NCBI GenBank assembly: GCA_905214435.1
Contig: CAJMMA010000016.1
Coordinates: 1-32,922 of the forward strand
Length of the DNA: 32,922 bases
Direction of reading: 5' to 3'
From: an uncultured bacterium
GTDB lineage: Bacteria; Actinomycetota; Coriobacteriia; Coriobacteriales; Coriobacteriaceae
Shown in pieces: positions 16,200-23,619 of this stretch. Numbering within the stretch: the stretch's first letter is position 1; each line of letters begins with the position of its first letter. The notes under the pieces were generated by a model. It did not search any database, was not told the origin of the DNA, and saw nothing but the letters and a program-made list of their open reading frames with translations. Position numbers and translations under genes: made by a program.

Positions 16200-17339
16200 T
16201 TAGCAAGCTAAATCGCGCAAAGCTTCAATCGCGGCGTCAACTTCCTCGTCTGTGTTGAAATACCCAAACGAGAAGCGAACGACACCCTGGCGCTCGGTCC
16301 CCAACGCGCGGTGCATGAGCGGAGCGCAGTGGGCGCCGGGGCGCGTCGCAATCCCCCACCCTTGCATGAGCGCATCCGAGATCTCGGCCGAATCGATATC
16401 GCCCACGTTGAGCGAGACGATCGCCGAGCGTGCTGGCTGGTCGAAGGCACCGTAGAGCTTGATTTCCGGAATCTCACGAACGCCGGCGAGGAAGCGTTCG
16501 GCGAGCGCGCGCTCGTGAGCCGAAATCGCCTCCACCCCGCCCTGGGCCTCGATAAAGTCGAGGCCGGCAGAAAGGCCGGCGATACCGTGACCGTTGAGCG
16601 TGCCCGCCTCAAGGCGCGTGGGCCACTCCCGCGGCTGCAGCGCATCGAAGCTGTGCACGCCCGTGCCGCCCATGGCCCAGGGAGCCACATCAATGCCCTC
16701 CGCCACGGCCAGGCCGCCGGTGCCTTGAGGTCCCATGAGCCCCTTGTGGCCGGTAAAGCACACCATGTCGAGCCCCATGGTCTGCATATCGATATGCGCC
16801 GTGCCGGCAGATTGCGAGGCATCGACGATCACCAGCGCACCGGCAGCATGGGCCATGGCCGCCACGCGCGCGATGTCGACCGCGTTGCCGGTCACATTGG
16901 AGGCGTGCGTCACCACCACGGCACGTGTGCTCGGCGTGACCAGCCGCTCGAGCTCGTCGTAATCGAGCGCGCCGTTCACGTCGCAACCCGCATGCTCAAC
17001 CGTCACGCCCTGCTCAGCCGACAGGCGGTTGAGCGGACGCAGCACGGAGTTGTGCTCGAGTACCGTCGTGACCACGCGGTCGCCGGGGCGCACTACGCCA
17101 TTGATGGCGGTGTTGAGCGCCGCCGTGGAGTTGGGCGTAAAGCACACATGGTCCGCCCTCGGGCAACCCAAAAGGCGCGCGAGCTTGGCACGGCAGCCAT
17201 GAATCGTACGAGCGGCATCGAGGGCACCCGACGTGGCGCCGCGCCCGGCATTGCCAAGCGAGCACATCGCCTGCGTCACGGCATCGATGACCGTCTGCGG
17301 CTTATGCATGGTCGTCGCCGCGTTATCCAGGTAGATCAT
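16200..17339 (-). CDS. Cysteine desulfurase family protein of the selenium cluster
   Basis: PLP enzyme of 379 residues in the NifS/SufS class V fold. It begins MIYLDNAATT. The PLP lysine is Lys199 in CFTGHKGLMGPQG. A likely catalytic cysteine is Cys338 in TRPGAHCAP. It should release sulfur or selenium from cysteine or selenocysteine; selenium delivery to SelD or to the molybdenum cofactor is inferred from context. It resembles the desulfurase subfamily typified by E. faecalis EF2568, which sits beside selD there. The ATG overlaps the DUF3343 stop as ATGA. It is the last gene of the selD operon. A housekeeping iron-sulfur role is the alternative. Confidence 0.88.
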   Translation of the reverse strand: MIYLDNAATTMHKPQTVIDAVTQAMCSLGNAGRGATSGALDAARTIHGCRAKLARLLGCPRADHVCFTPNSTAALNTAINGVVRPGDRVVTTVLEHNSVLRPLNRLSAEQGVTVEHAGCDVNGALDYDELERLVTPSTRAVVVTHASNVTGNAVDIARVAAMAHAAGALVIVDASQSAGTAHIDMQTMGLDMVCFTGHKGLMGPQGTGGLAVAEGIDVAPWAMGGTGVHSFDALQPREWPTRLEAGTLNGHGIAGLSAGLDFIEAQGGVEAISAHERALAERFLAGVREIPEIKLYGAFDQPARSAIVSLNVGDIDSAEISDALMQGWGIATRPGAHCAPLMHRALGTERQGVVRFSFGYFNTDEEVDAAIEALRDLAC

Positions 17340-17587
17340 CGCACGACCTCCCACATATCAATCACGGTATAGCCCTCGGTGGGAACACCCGCCTCGGCGA
17401 GTTCGCCGCGCAGCAGTTCCTCATCGGCAGGCAACGCCTTCCACGCCAGACCGCAGCCGGCAGCGACCTCCCCGGGCACGGGAATCGTTCGCCCGGGAAG
17501 GCCGCGCTCAATGCACAGGGACTCGCAGCCCATGGCGGACGCCGTGGTGGGAAACGTGATGACAAGCGCCGGGCGCTTCTCCCTCAT
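17336..17587 (-). CDS. DUF3343 small protein, putative selenium/sulfur carrier
   Basis: 83 residues, no signal peptide. The conserved centre TIPVPGEVAAGCGLAWK, with Cys in GCGLA, marks the DUF3343 family. Members are small proteins often beside YedF and SelD and proposed to carry or hand over sulfur or selenium. A second cysteine pair lies near the N-terminus (GCESLC). GGAG lies 5 nt before the ATG at 17587. The gene is 19 nt after yedF and overlaps the desulfurase start, so the three are made together. The biochemical role is not established. Confidence 0.82.
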   Translation of the reverse strand: MREKRPALVITFPTTASAMGCESLCIERGLPGRTIPVPGEVAAGCGLAWKALPADEELLRGELAEAGVPTEGYTVIDMWEVVR

Positions 17588-17606
17588 GGCAACTCCAACC
17601 AATACG

Positions 17607-18233
17607 CTACGGGCGCACGACGCGCACGGCCTGCTCCATCTTCTCCACGATCACGTACATGTTCGTGACCTCGCCCACCGCGAGCTGGTCCTTAATGCCA
17701 AAGTGGTCGAGGCAGGTACCGCAGGTGAGAATCTCGACACCCTGCTCGGCCAGGCCCTTCAGGTCGTCGAGCACCGGCGAGCCCTCGACGGTGAGCTTGG
17801 CGCCGCCGTTGTAGAACAGCATGGTCGCGGGCAGCTCCTCCTGCTGCGTCACGGCAAAGATAAACGCCTTCATGAGCTTGTGGCCCAGCACGTCGTCGCC
17901 ACGGCCCATGCAGTCGGTGTAGACGGAAATGACGAGCTTGCCCTTGCCGGCGCTGGCATCACAGAAGGCAGCGCCATCCTGCTCGGGATCGGCCACGGCA
18001 ACGGCGCCAGAGGTCGCCACGGTCACGTGCCACTCGGCGTCAGAAACCTTCTCGACCGAGGCCGTGCAGCCTTTCTCCTGCGCCATCTTGGAGATGTTCT
18101 TGACGGCGGTCTCGTTGTCGACCGAGGTCACCACAGCACCCTCGCCATCAAGCTGCTTCAGAGCTTTGAGCGTCTTGACGACGGGCAGCGGGCAGGCATC
18201 GCCCATGGCATTGACTTCAATTTTGGTAGACAT
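17607..18233 (-). CDS. yedF: Selenium metabolism protein YedF (TusA-like plus DsrE-like)
   Basis: 208 residues in two parts. The N-terminal TusA/SirA-like domain carries the CPxP motif (Cys14-Pro-Leu-Pro17), which in the family carries persulfide. The C-terminal half is DsrE-like, with SVYTDCMGRGDDVLG and ILTCGTCLDHFG cysteines. This architecture is the YedF family tied to selD in genomes with labile-selenium molybdenum enzymes. It probably acts as a sulfur or selenium relay. The start at 18233 has GAAAGGA upstream; the longer extension is rejected. It follows selD by 59 nt. Confidence 0.9.
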   Translation of the reverse strand: MSTKIEVNAMGDACPLPVVKTLKALKQLDGEGAVVTSVDNETAVKNISKMAQEKGCTASVEKVSDAEWHVTVATSGAVAVADPEQDGAAFCDASAGKGKLVISVYTDCMGRGDDVLGHKLMKAFIFAVTQQEELPATMLFYNGGAKLTVEGSPVLDDLKGLAEQGVEILTCGTCLDHFGIKDQLAVGEVTNMYVIVEKMEQAVRVVRP

Positions 18234-18292
18234 AGCAAATCCTTTCAAAAGGGACCGCCCAGAACAGTAGACGGTCGCATAAACGGTTTTCC

Positions 18293-19342
18293 TTAATGCA
18301 CAACGTGAACGGCAGGACCACCCGGCACCGCCTCGCACACGCGGCCGATTGTGGCGGCAACGCGACCTTCGGCATGCAGGCGGCGGGCGAGCTCATCCAC
18401 ATCGGCAGCAGGCGCTGCGATGAGCAGGCCGCCCGAGGTCTGCGGATCGTACAGCGCATCCAGCATGCCCGGCTCCAGGTCATCGTCGGCCGCCACGCGC
18501 GGGCCAAAGAAGTCCTGGTTGCGGTAGGCGCCGGCAGGGATAATGCCCAGACGCGCCATATCGAGCACCTGGTCAAAGAGCGGTACGGCCCCTGACGCAA
18601 GCTCAATCTGCACACCCGAGCCCTCGGCCATCTCACACGCATGCCCAATCAGGCCAAAGCCTGTGACATCCGTGCAACCGTGAAGCTCAAGCCCCTCGGC
18701 CAGACGAATCGGTGCCTCGTTGAGGGTGCGCATCGAGTCAAACATCGGGCTAGCCTCGTCCTGCTCAATGAGCTCGCCCTTAATGGCCGTGGTGATGATG
18801 CCCGAGCCGACCGCCTTGGTCAGCAGCAGGACATCGCCCACGTGCGCGCCGCTGTTGGCGAGCATGCGATCGAGCGCGACAAAGCCGCTCACGGACAGGC
18901 CGTACTTGGGCTCGTCGTCGTTGATGGTGTGGCCGCCCGCGATGGTGCAGCCAGCCTCGACGCACTTGTCGGCGCCACCCGCCAGAATCTGGCCAGCAGC
19001 CTCAACACCCAGGCAGCTGGGTATGCAGAGCAGGTTCATGGCATGACTCGGCCGCCCGCCCATAGCGTAGATGTCCGACAGCGAGTTGGCCGCGGCGATC
19101 TGGCCAAACAGAAACGGGTCATCGACCATCGGCGGGAAGAAGTCGATGGACTGCACGAGGCCCAAGTTGTCGCCAACGCGAAAGACGCTCGCATCGTCGG
19201 AGGTATCGAACCCCACGAGCAGGTTGTCGTTATGCACATTGGGTAAGTCGCCCAGGACCTGGGCGAGGGCTCCAGGAGCCAACTTAGCGGCTCAACCAGA
19301 GGCAGCGGTCATCTGCGTGAGCTTGATGAAATCGTCAGCCAT
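18293..19342 (-). CDS. selD: Selenide, water dikinase SelD, itself a selenoprotein (Sec at residue 17)
   Basis: Makes selenophosphate from selenide and ATP, the selenium donor for SelA and for selenium cofactors. Conventional calling starts at 19282, but the reading frame extends to an ATG at 19342 with a strong AGGAGG 5 nt upstream. It reads MADDFIKLTQMTAASG-TGA-AAKLAPGAL. The TGA at 19292-19294 is codon 17, the position of catalytic Cys17 in E. coli SelD, and Lys20 follows as in the family. With Sec the protein has 349 residues, against 347 in E. coli. selA, selB and selC are in this window, and a hairpin follows the UGA. It heads selD-yedF-DUF3343-desulfurase. Confidence 0.95.
19248..19266 (-). 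promoter_or_regulatory. Candidate bacterial SECIS hairpin in selD
   Basis: On the minus strand TCGCCCAG pairs perfectly with CTGGGCGA around GTC, starting 25 nt after the UGA. The tip AGGTCC recalls the GGUC apical loop of the E. coli fdhF SECIS. A smaller hairpin, GGCTC-CTG-GAGCC, lies between. The element is inside the coding region, as bacterial SECIS are. Confidence 0.65.
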
Positions 19343-19377
19343 CGATCCCTCCTCTCATAGGTCAATCTTTTCCTCCC

Positions 19378-19383
19378 AGTATA
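19378..19383 (-). promoter_or_regulatory. Candidate -10 box of the selD operon
   Basis: TATACT on the minus strand, 36 nt before the selD ATG. No good -35 box is visible. Together with the palindrome after modC, it suggests selD has its own promoter instead of depending only on modABC read-through. Confidence 0.4.
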
Positions 19384-19442
19384 CGCATGGTGGCGCCGCG
19401 AGCGGACGGCGTATCGCAACCCCTACGCGACGCAGCAGAAGG

Positions 19443-19465
19443 GACAAAGGGACTGTCCCCTTGTC
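19443..19465. repeat. REP-like palindrome (element C)
   Basis: GACAAAGGGAC and GTCCCCTTGTC form an 11-bp inverted repeat with one mismatch around a single central base. It begins 5 nt past the modC stop. No T-run follows, so termination is uncertain. The sequence is nearly identical to the core of element D at 27,992. Confidence 0.75.
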
Positions 19466-19469
19466 ACAT

Positions 19470-20540
19470 TTATCGACAAACCAGATGAATTCTCTTGGCA
19501 TCGAAGTGCATGCGCAGGGTCTCGTCGGCCTGCGGCAGCTCGTCGGAAGCCACGCTCACCTTGTTGACCTTCCACTGCAGACGCGTGGGTGCATCGACAC
19601 GTGGCACGTCCAACAGCACCAGCCGCTCAAAGCGCGAATCGCTCACCCGGGCCACGTGTAAGTCGTAGCTGTTACGACCCCGCTCGGCACGGTTGTCAAC
19701 ATGGAAGTAACTTGCGCGAATCCCCAGGTACGCCACATCATCAGGAACCTCGCGACCCACATTAAAGGTCATGCCCCAGTCGAGAGCCTCAACTTCTTCG
19801 TCGCCGATCTTGCACGCCCGGCTTGTGTTCTTGCAGCCCGTCAAGCGCAGCGCGGCCAAGGTTTGCGGCCGGCGGACCACATCTTCGACGGAGCCGATCT
19901 CCTCCACATGCCCGTTATGCATCACGCAAATGCGCTGGCACAGGCGACACGCTTCGTCGATATCGTGGCTCACGTAGAGCACGGTGCGGTTGCACACGTC
20001 GAACAGGTCGAGCATGTTCTGCTCGAGCGCGCTCTTAAGGTAGGCATCGAGCGCGCTCATGGGCTCGTCGAACATAAAAATGCCCGGGTGTGCCGCCACC
20101 ATGCGCGCAAGCGCCACGCGCTGCTGCTGACCACCCGAGAGGCGTGCGGGATAGCGGTCGGCAAAATCGGCCAGACCAAAAATGCCCAGATAGCGCTCGG
20201 CGAGCTTTTTGCGTGCAGCGACGTCACCCGCATCCTGTACGCCGGCGCACACGTTATCGGCCACCGTCATATTGGGAAACAGCTGATAGTTTTGGAACAG
20301 CAGGGCGCATTTACGCTCCTGGGGCGATAGGTTGATGCCCGCCGCCGAATCAAAAAAGGTCACGCCGTTGACGACGATCTTGCCCTCGTCGGGCGTCTCC
20401 ACACCGGCAATGCAGCGTAGCGTACAGCTCTTGCCGCACCCCGAGGCGCCCAGCAGCGCCACGCGCTCCTCTCCAGCCTCAAGCTGCATATCGAGCGTAA
20501 ACCCGGGATAGCGCTTTTTGATATCCAGAACGATCGACAT
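19470..20540 (-). CDS. modC: Molybdate ABC transporter ATP-binding protein
   Basis: Powers molybdate import with ModB and ModA. 356 residues: Walker A GASGCGKS near residue 31, Q-loop LLFQNYQLFP, signature LSGGQQQR, Walker B IFMFDEP and H-loop VSHD. The C-terminal third (from about 235) is a regulatory extension comparable to the molybdate-binding Mop/TOBE region, though I do not see a clear Mop motif. The ATG at 20540 follows the modB stop by three bases, with GGAGG about 11 nt upstream. Sulfate or tungstate transport is an alternative; the moaB-moeA neighbours favour molybdate. Confidence 0.9.
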   Translation of the reverse strand: MSIVLDIKKRYPGFTLDMQLEAGEERVALLGASGCGKSCTLRCIAGVETPDEGKIVVNGVTFFDSAAGINLSPQERKCALLFQNYQLFPNMTVADNVCAGVQDAGDVAARKKLAERYLGIFGLADFADRYPARLSGGQQQRVALARMVAAHPGIFMFDEPMSALDAYLKSALEQNMLDLFDVCNRTVLYVSHDIDEACRLCQRICVMHNGHVEEIGSVEDVVRRPQTLAALRLTGCKNTSRACKIGDEEVEALDWGMTFNVGREVPDDVAYLGIRASYFHVDNRAERGRNSYDLHVARVSDSRFERLVLLDVPRVDAPTRLQWKVNKVSVASDELPQADETLRMHFDAKRIHLVCR

Positions 20541-20543
20541 GGC

Positions 20544-21986
20544 CTATCGACCTCCCTGCAGAGTGGCATCATCGCGCATGAGCTCGGCCAGCGCCTCGCG
20601 ATCGATACGCAGGGCATCGCCGCCCACCGGGTCGAGCGAATCGGCCGTATCGGCGAGTTCTTTGGCCCGCTTGCGCTCCGCACGGGAAAGGCCCCGCTCG
20701 CGATACTTTTGCGAATGCGCGGTGTACATGTTGATAAACAGGATGACCAGGAAACTAAACGCAATCACGACGACAACCCAAAAGAGGGCAACTGAGATGT
20801 TGCCACCCATCCACTCAAAGTAGATAGCGATGGGGATGGTCTGCGTAATACCGGCATAGTTACCCGCAAAGAAGAGGGTGCAACCGAACTCACCCATCGC
20901 ACGGGCAAAGGCGAGCACCGTACCGGCGGCGATCGAGGGCCAGCCGAGTGGCATCATAAGCTTGGCAAAGATACGGCGCTCGGACCACCCCAGGGTTCGC
21001 GCGGCGTCGAGCATCTGCGTGTCCAGGCTCTCAAAGGCGCCGAGCGCCGTACGGTAGACCAGGGGAAACGACACCACCACGGCAGATATCACCGCCGCTG
21101 GCCAGGTAAAGACGATCGAGATGCCGTGCGCGATAAGCCACTGGCCAACCCCGGTCGAGCGGCCAAACAGCATGAGGAGCAGAAAGCCGCACACCGTGGG
21201 AGGCAGCACCATGGGGATGGTAAAGGCCGAGTCGAGCAGGCCCTTCACGCGGCTCGTCGTGCCCATAGTCTTCCATGCGGCAAACAGGCCCAGCGCAAAG
21301 GCAATCACCAGGGCAAGGCCACTCGTTTTGATAGACACCCAAAGCGGGCGATAGTCGATGCCGGTCAAAAAGGCGACAAGGGACGCCAAGGGCTCCTGTT
21401 CATCTTGCATCACAACGGATGATGCTTCCACGATTTGAGCGCTATCAAGCCAACGCGCGCCGCCCTTGGCATCACCCGAGGCTGATGCGATGACCACATA
21501 GCGGTCCCCATTCGCACCGCGCTCATCAAAGGCATAGGTATACCCACCGACATTAAACGCCGCTTCCGTCGTGGCATACCAAGGAAGATCCATGTCTTCC
21601 AGCCGTGCGCCTCCCATGCAGTTTGCGCCGTCAAGCTCGCAGACGAGAGCCTTGAGACCCGATGCGCACTCGTTGTCCTGCGGATCCAATCCATACTTCT
21701 CGACCGCCTTGGGCGATACCCACACCACAACGCGATCGGCAGCAGGCGCCACTATGAGGTCCGTGTCCCCTTCAACGGGAAACCGATAGCCCTCGGGCTG
21801 GCCCTCCATGACACGGGCGGTCCCCTTGGCTAACCGTTCAAAACCATCGAGCCCATAAGAAAGCCCCTTGGCGGTCACGGCAACCTGGGCCCCGCCCTCA
21901 GTACCACCGGCAAACGCCCATCCCGGCACCCAGCAAAGCGCGAGCGTCAAAGCACAGGCGACAAGAATGCGAAATCTATTACGCAC
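20544..21986 (-). CDS. modB: Molybdate ABC transporter permease ModB with an N-terminal extracytoplasmic domain
   Basis: 480 residues, about twice the usual ModB (about 220-230). Residues 1-26 form a signal or anchor (RNRFR, hydrophobic core, AFA before GG). About 190 residues with no membrane segment follow, holding Cys107, 116 and 123. The permease spans roughly 215-425, with the cytoplasmic coupling EAA loop DAARTLGWSERRIFAKLMMPLGWP at about 328-350. A charged cytoplasmic tail of about 55 residues ends the protein. The GTG start at 21986 has GGAG 6 nt upstream and gives a clean signal peptide; a GTG at 22055 overlapping the modA stop is less likely. The function of the extra domain is unknown. 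Confidence 0.9.
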   Translation of the reverse strand: MRNRFRILVACALTLALCWVPGWAFAGGTEGGAQVAVTAKGLSYGLDGFERLAKGTARVMEGQPEGYRFPVEGDTDLIVAPAADRVVVWVSPKAVEKYGLDPQDNECASGLKALVCELDGANCMGGARLEDMDLPWYATTEAAFNVGGYTYAFDERGANGDRYVVIASASGDAKGGARWLDSAQIVEASSVVMQDEQEPLASLVAFLTGIDYRPLWVSIKTSGLALVIAFALGLFAAWKTMGTTSRVKGLLDSAFTIPMVLPPTVCGFLLLMLFGRSTGVGQWLIAHGISIVFTWPAAVISAVVVSFPLVYRTALGAFESLDTQMLDAARTLGWSERRIFAKLMMPLGWPSIAAGTVLAFARAMGEFGCTLFFAGNYAGITQTIPIAIYFEWMGGNISVALFWVVVVIAFSFLVILFINMYTAHSQKYRERGLSRAERKRAKELADTADSLDPVGGDALRIDREALAELMRDDATLQGGR

Positions 21987-22054
21987 GAAACGCTCCAAGG
22001 AAAGACGAGGACAGGGCAAAAGACAAAACGATGGGATTATCGCTCCAAGCCGCA

Positions 22055-22927
22055 CTACGCGGAAAGCTCAAATCCGTACTTAGCCCAAATCTTCTGCGCC
22101 TTCTTGTTGGTCAGACAGAAGTCGATGAACGCCTTGGCCTCGTCGGCGTGCTCGGAGCTCTCGGCAACGGCACCCGGATACACGATGGGCTTGTGCGAAT
22201 CCTCGGGGCACACGAAGGCCTCCTCGATGCCGTCGTAGCGGAAGATGTCGGAGCTGTAGACAAAGCCGGCCACGCAGTCGCCCGTAGAGACGTAAGCTGC
22301 GGCGGTGCCGACCTTGTCGGCCAGGGCCACCTTGTCGGCGAGCTCGGGTGCATACTCGCCGTCGTCGCCCTCGGTACCGGTGTAGAGCCCAACAGAAGCC
22401 AGCGCTTGGTTGGCATACTTGCCGGCGGGAACGGTCTTAGCGTCGCCGACGGCAATCTTGCCGTCCAGGTTCGCGACGTCGGCGATGGCCTCGACCTTGG
22501 TGTCGGAGCCCTCGGCACGAATAATCACGAGGTCGTTGACGAACATGTCCTCACGCGTGTCGGCGTCGACGAGCTCGGCGGCCTCGGCGTCGTCCATAGT
22601 GCCCTTGGAGGCCGTGATGAGCACGTCAACCGCGGCGCCGGCGCGCATCTGCTCGACAAGGTCGCCGGACGCCTTAAACTGCGTGTCGGCAAAGGTGGTA
22701 CCCGTCTGCTCGGTGTAGAGCTTCTGAACCTCGGGCAGAGCCTTCTCGAGCGAGTTGGCGGCGAACACCTGCAGCCCGACGGCCTTCTTGAAAGAAGTCT
22801 TGGCAGAACCCGCATCGGAGCCGGCCGGCTCAGACGTCTTGTTGCCCGAGCAGCCAGCAAGGCCAAGGCCGGCAGCGGCGACAGCAGAAAGCGAGACGAA
22901 TCCGCGGCGAGAAACCATATCGAACAT
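22055..22927 (-). CDS. modA: Molybdate ABC transporter substrate-binding lipoprotein
   Basis: Captures molybdate outside the membrane for ModBC. 290 residues. The N-terminus has an SRRGF twin-arginine-like motif, a short hydrophobic run and the lipobox LAGC, so it is probably a lipoprotein. The mature part has the ModA layout: VFAANSLEKALPEV (family FAAxSL), ASGDLVEQM, VDVLITAS, then VGDAKTVPAGKYA (family G-x3-VPAG-x-YA) and the C-terminal VYPGAVAESSEHADEAKAFIDF. AAAGG lies 7 nt before the ATG at 22927; a TTG at 22933 is too close to it. It is first in modABC. Confidence 0.93.
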   Translation of the reverse strand: MFDMVSRRGFVSLSAVAAAGLGLAGCSGNKTSEPAGSDAGSAKTSFKKAVGLQVFAANSLEKALPEVQKLYTEQTGTTFADTQFKASGDLVEQMRAGAAVDVLITASKGTMDDAEAAELVDADTREDMFVNDLVIIRAEGSDTKVEAIADVANLDGKIAVGDAKTVPAGKYANQALASVGLYTGTEGDDGEYAPELADKVALADKVGTAAAYVSTGDCVAGFVYSSDIFRYDGIEEAFVCPEDSHKPIVYPGAVAESSEHADEAKAFIDFCLTNKKAQKIWAKYGFELSA

Positions 22928-22987
22928 GTTCAACCCTTTCGAGCGCTACGCCCGGGCACCCCGCCGCGGGCTTTATCCTGTAATTGA

Positions 22988-22993
22988 ATTATA
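22988..22993 (-). promoter_or_regulatory. Candidate -10 box of modABC
   Basis: TATAAT on the minus strand, 61 nt before the modA start. The -35 region (about 23011-23016) is poor. The strong palindrome at 23017-23046 lies just upstream of it. Confidence 0.5.
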
Positions 22994-23016
22994 CTTTAGC
23001 GCGAATAATGCTTGTG

Positions 23017-23046
23017 ATAAGAAATTATCGTTTGATAATTTCTTAT
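23017..23046. promoter_or_regulatory. 12-bp palindrome upstream of modABC, candidate regulator site
   Basis: ATAAGAAATTAT and ATAATTTCTTAT are perfect inverted repeats around a 6-nt centre. The AT-rich symmetry in a GC-rich genome, its place directly upstream of the modA -10/-35 region, and the lack of a T-run suggest an operator. Molybdate or tungstate regulators such as ModE or TunR are candidates by context; the sequence is not a clear match to the E. coli ModE site. Confidence 0.6.
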
Positions 23047-23082
23047 ACCGATAGCCGCAAGACGCTCGCGTTGTCGCCGCTT

Positions 23083-23116
23083 AAAAAAGCGGAGCGACCC
23101 ATAAGGTCACTCCGCT
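23083..23116 (-). terminator. Terminator after moeA-moaB
   Basis: On the minus strand a 12-bp stem (AGCGGAGTGACC / GGTCGCTCCGCT, one G-U pair) with a 5-nt loop, followed by TTTTTT. It separates moeA-moaB from modABC. Confidence 0.92.
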
Positions 23117-23129
23117 ACAGGCAAGCAGT

Positions 23130-23609
23130 TTAGCGAGCGTGTCCACCGCCCGCCGTCATGTGGGCCGCGTGCTCCAGCTGGTCGCTCACGGCCTCCCAGC
23201 TTTCGCGAGCCGCCTTCGTGGATCCCGGAAAGTTGATGACAAGCGCAGCCCCACGCTGCATGCACACGGCGCGCGAAAGCATGGCACGGCGCGTCTTGGT
23301 CATAGAGTATGCACGGATCGCCTCGGCAATACCCGGCACATCGCGGTCGCAGACGGCACGCGTCGCCTCGGGCGTCACGTCGCGCATCGAAAGCCCCGTG
23401 CCGCCGCAGGTGATGACCACGTTGGCCTGGCAATCGTCGGCCGCAGCCACAATGGCAGCACCGATCTCGTCAACATCGTCATGCACCACCGTATGCGAGG
23501 CAACCATCCAGCCCTGCGCCGCGATGAGCTCCTCGAGCACAGCGCCTGCTTCGTCCTGGGCAAGATCGCGCGTATCCGAGCACGTCACGATCGAAATCTT
23601 CAACTCCAT
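23130..23609 (-). CDS. MoaB/MogA family molybdopterin adenylyltransferase
   Basis: 159 residues. Adenylylates molybdopterin before metal insertion by MoeA. It shows the family start ISIVTCSDTRD, the VVITCGGTGLSMRDVTPEA binding motif and a late NFPGSTKAA. MoaB and MogA cannot be told apart reliably here. AGGAGG lies 6 nt before the ATG at 23609, and this site overlaps the moeA stop region, so the two genes are co-translated. It is last in the two-gene unit. Confidence 0.9.
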   Translation of the reverse strand: MELKISIVTCSDTRDLAQDEAGAVLEELIAAQGWMVASHTVVHDDVDEIGAAIVAAADDCQANVVITCGGTGLSMRDVTPEATRAVCDRDVPGIAEAIRAYSMTKTRRAMLSRAVCMQRGAALVINFPGSTKAARESWEAVSDQLEHAAHMTAGGGHAR

Positions 23610-23619
23610 AGCATTCCTC

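Noticed and set aside
19283..19342. selD starting downstream of the TGA at 19282
   Set aside because: That start would drop the catalytic residue and its conserved loop, and has no ribosome binding site; the ATG at 19342 has an ideal one.
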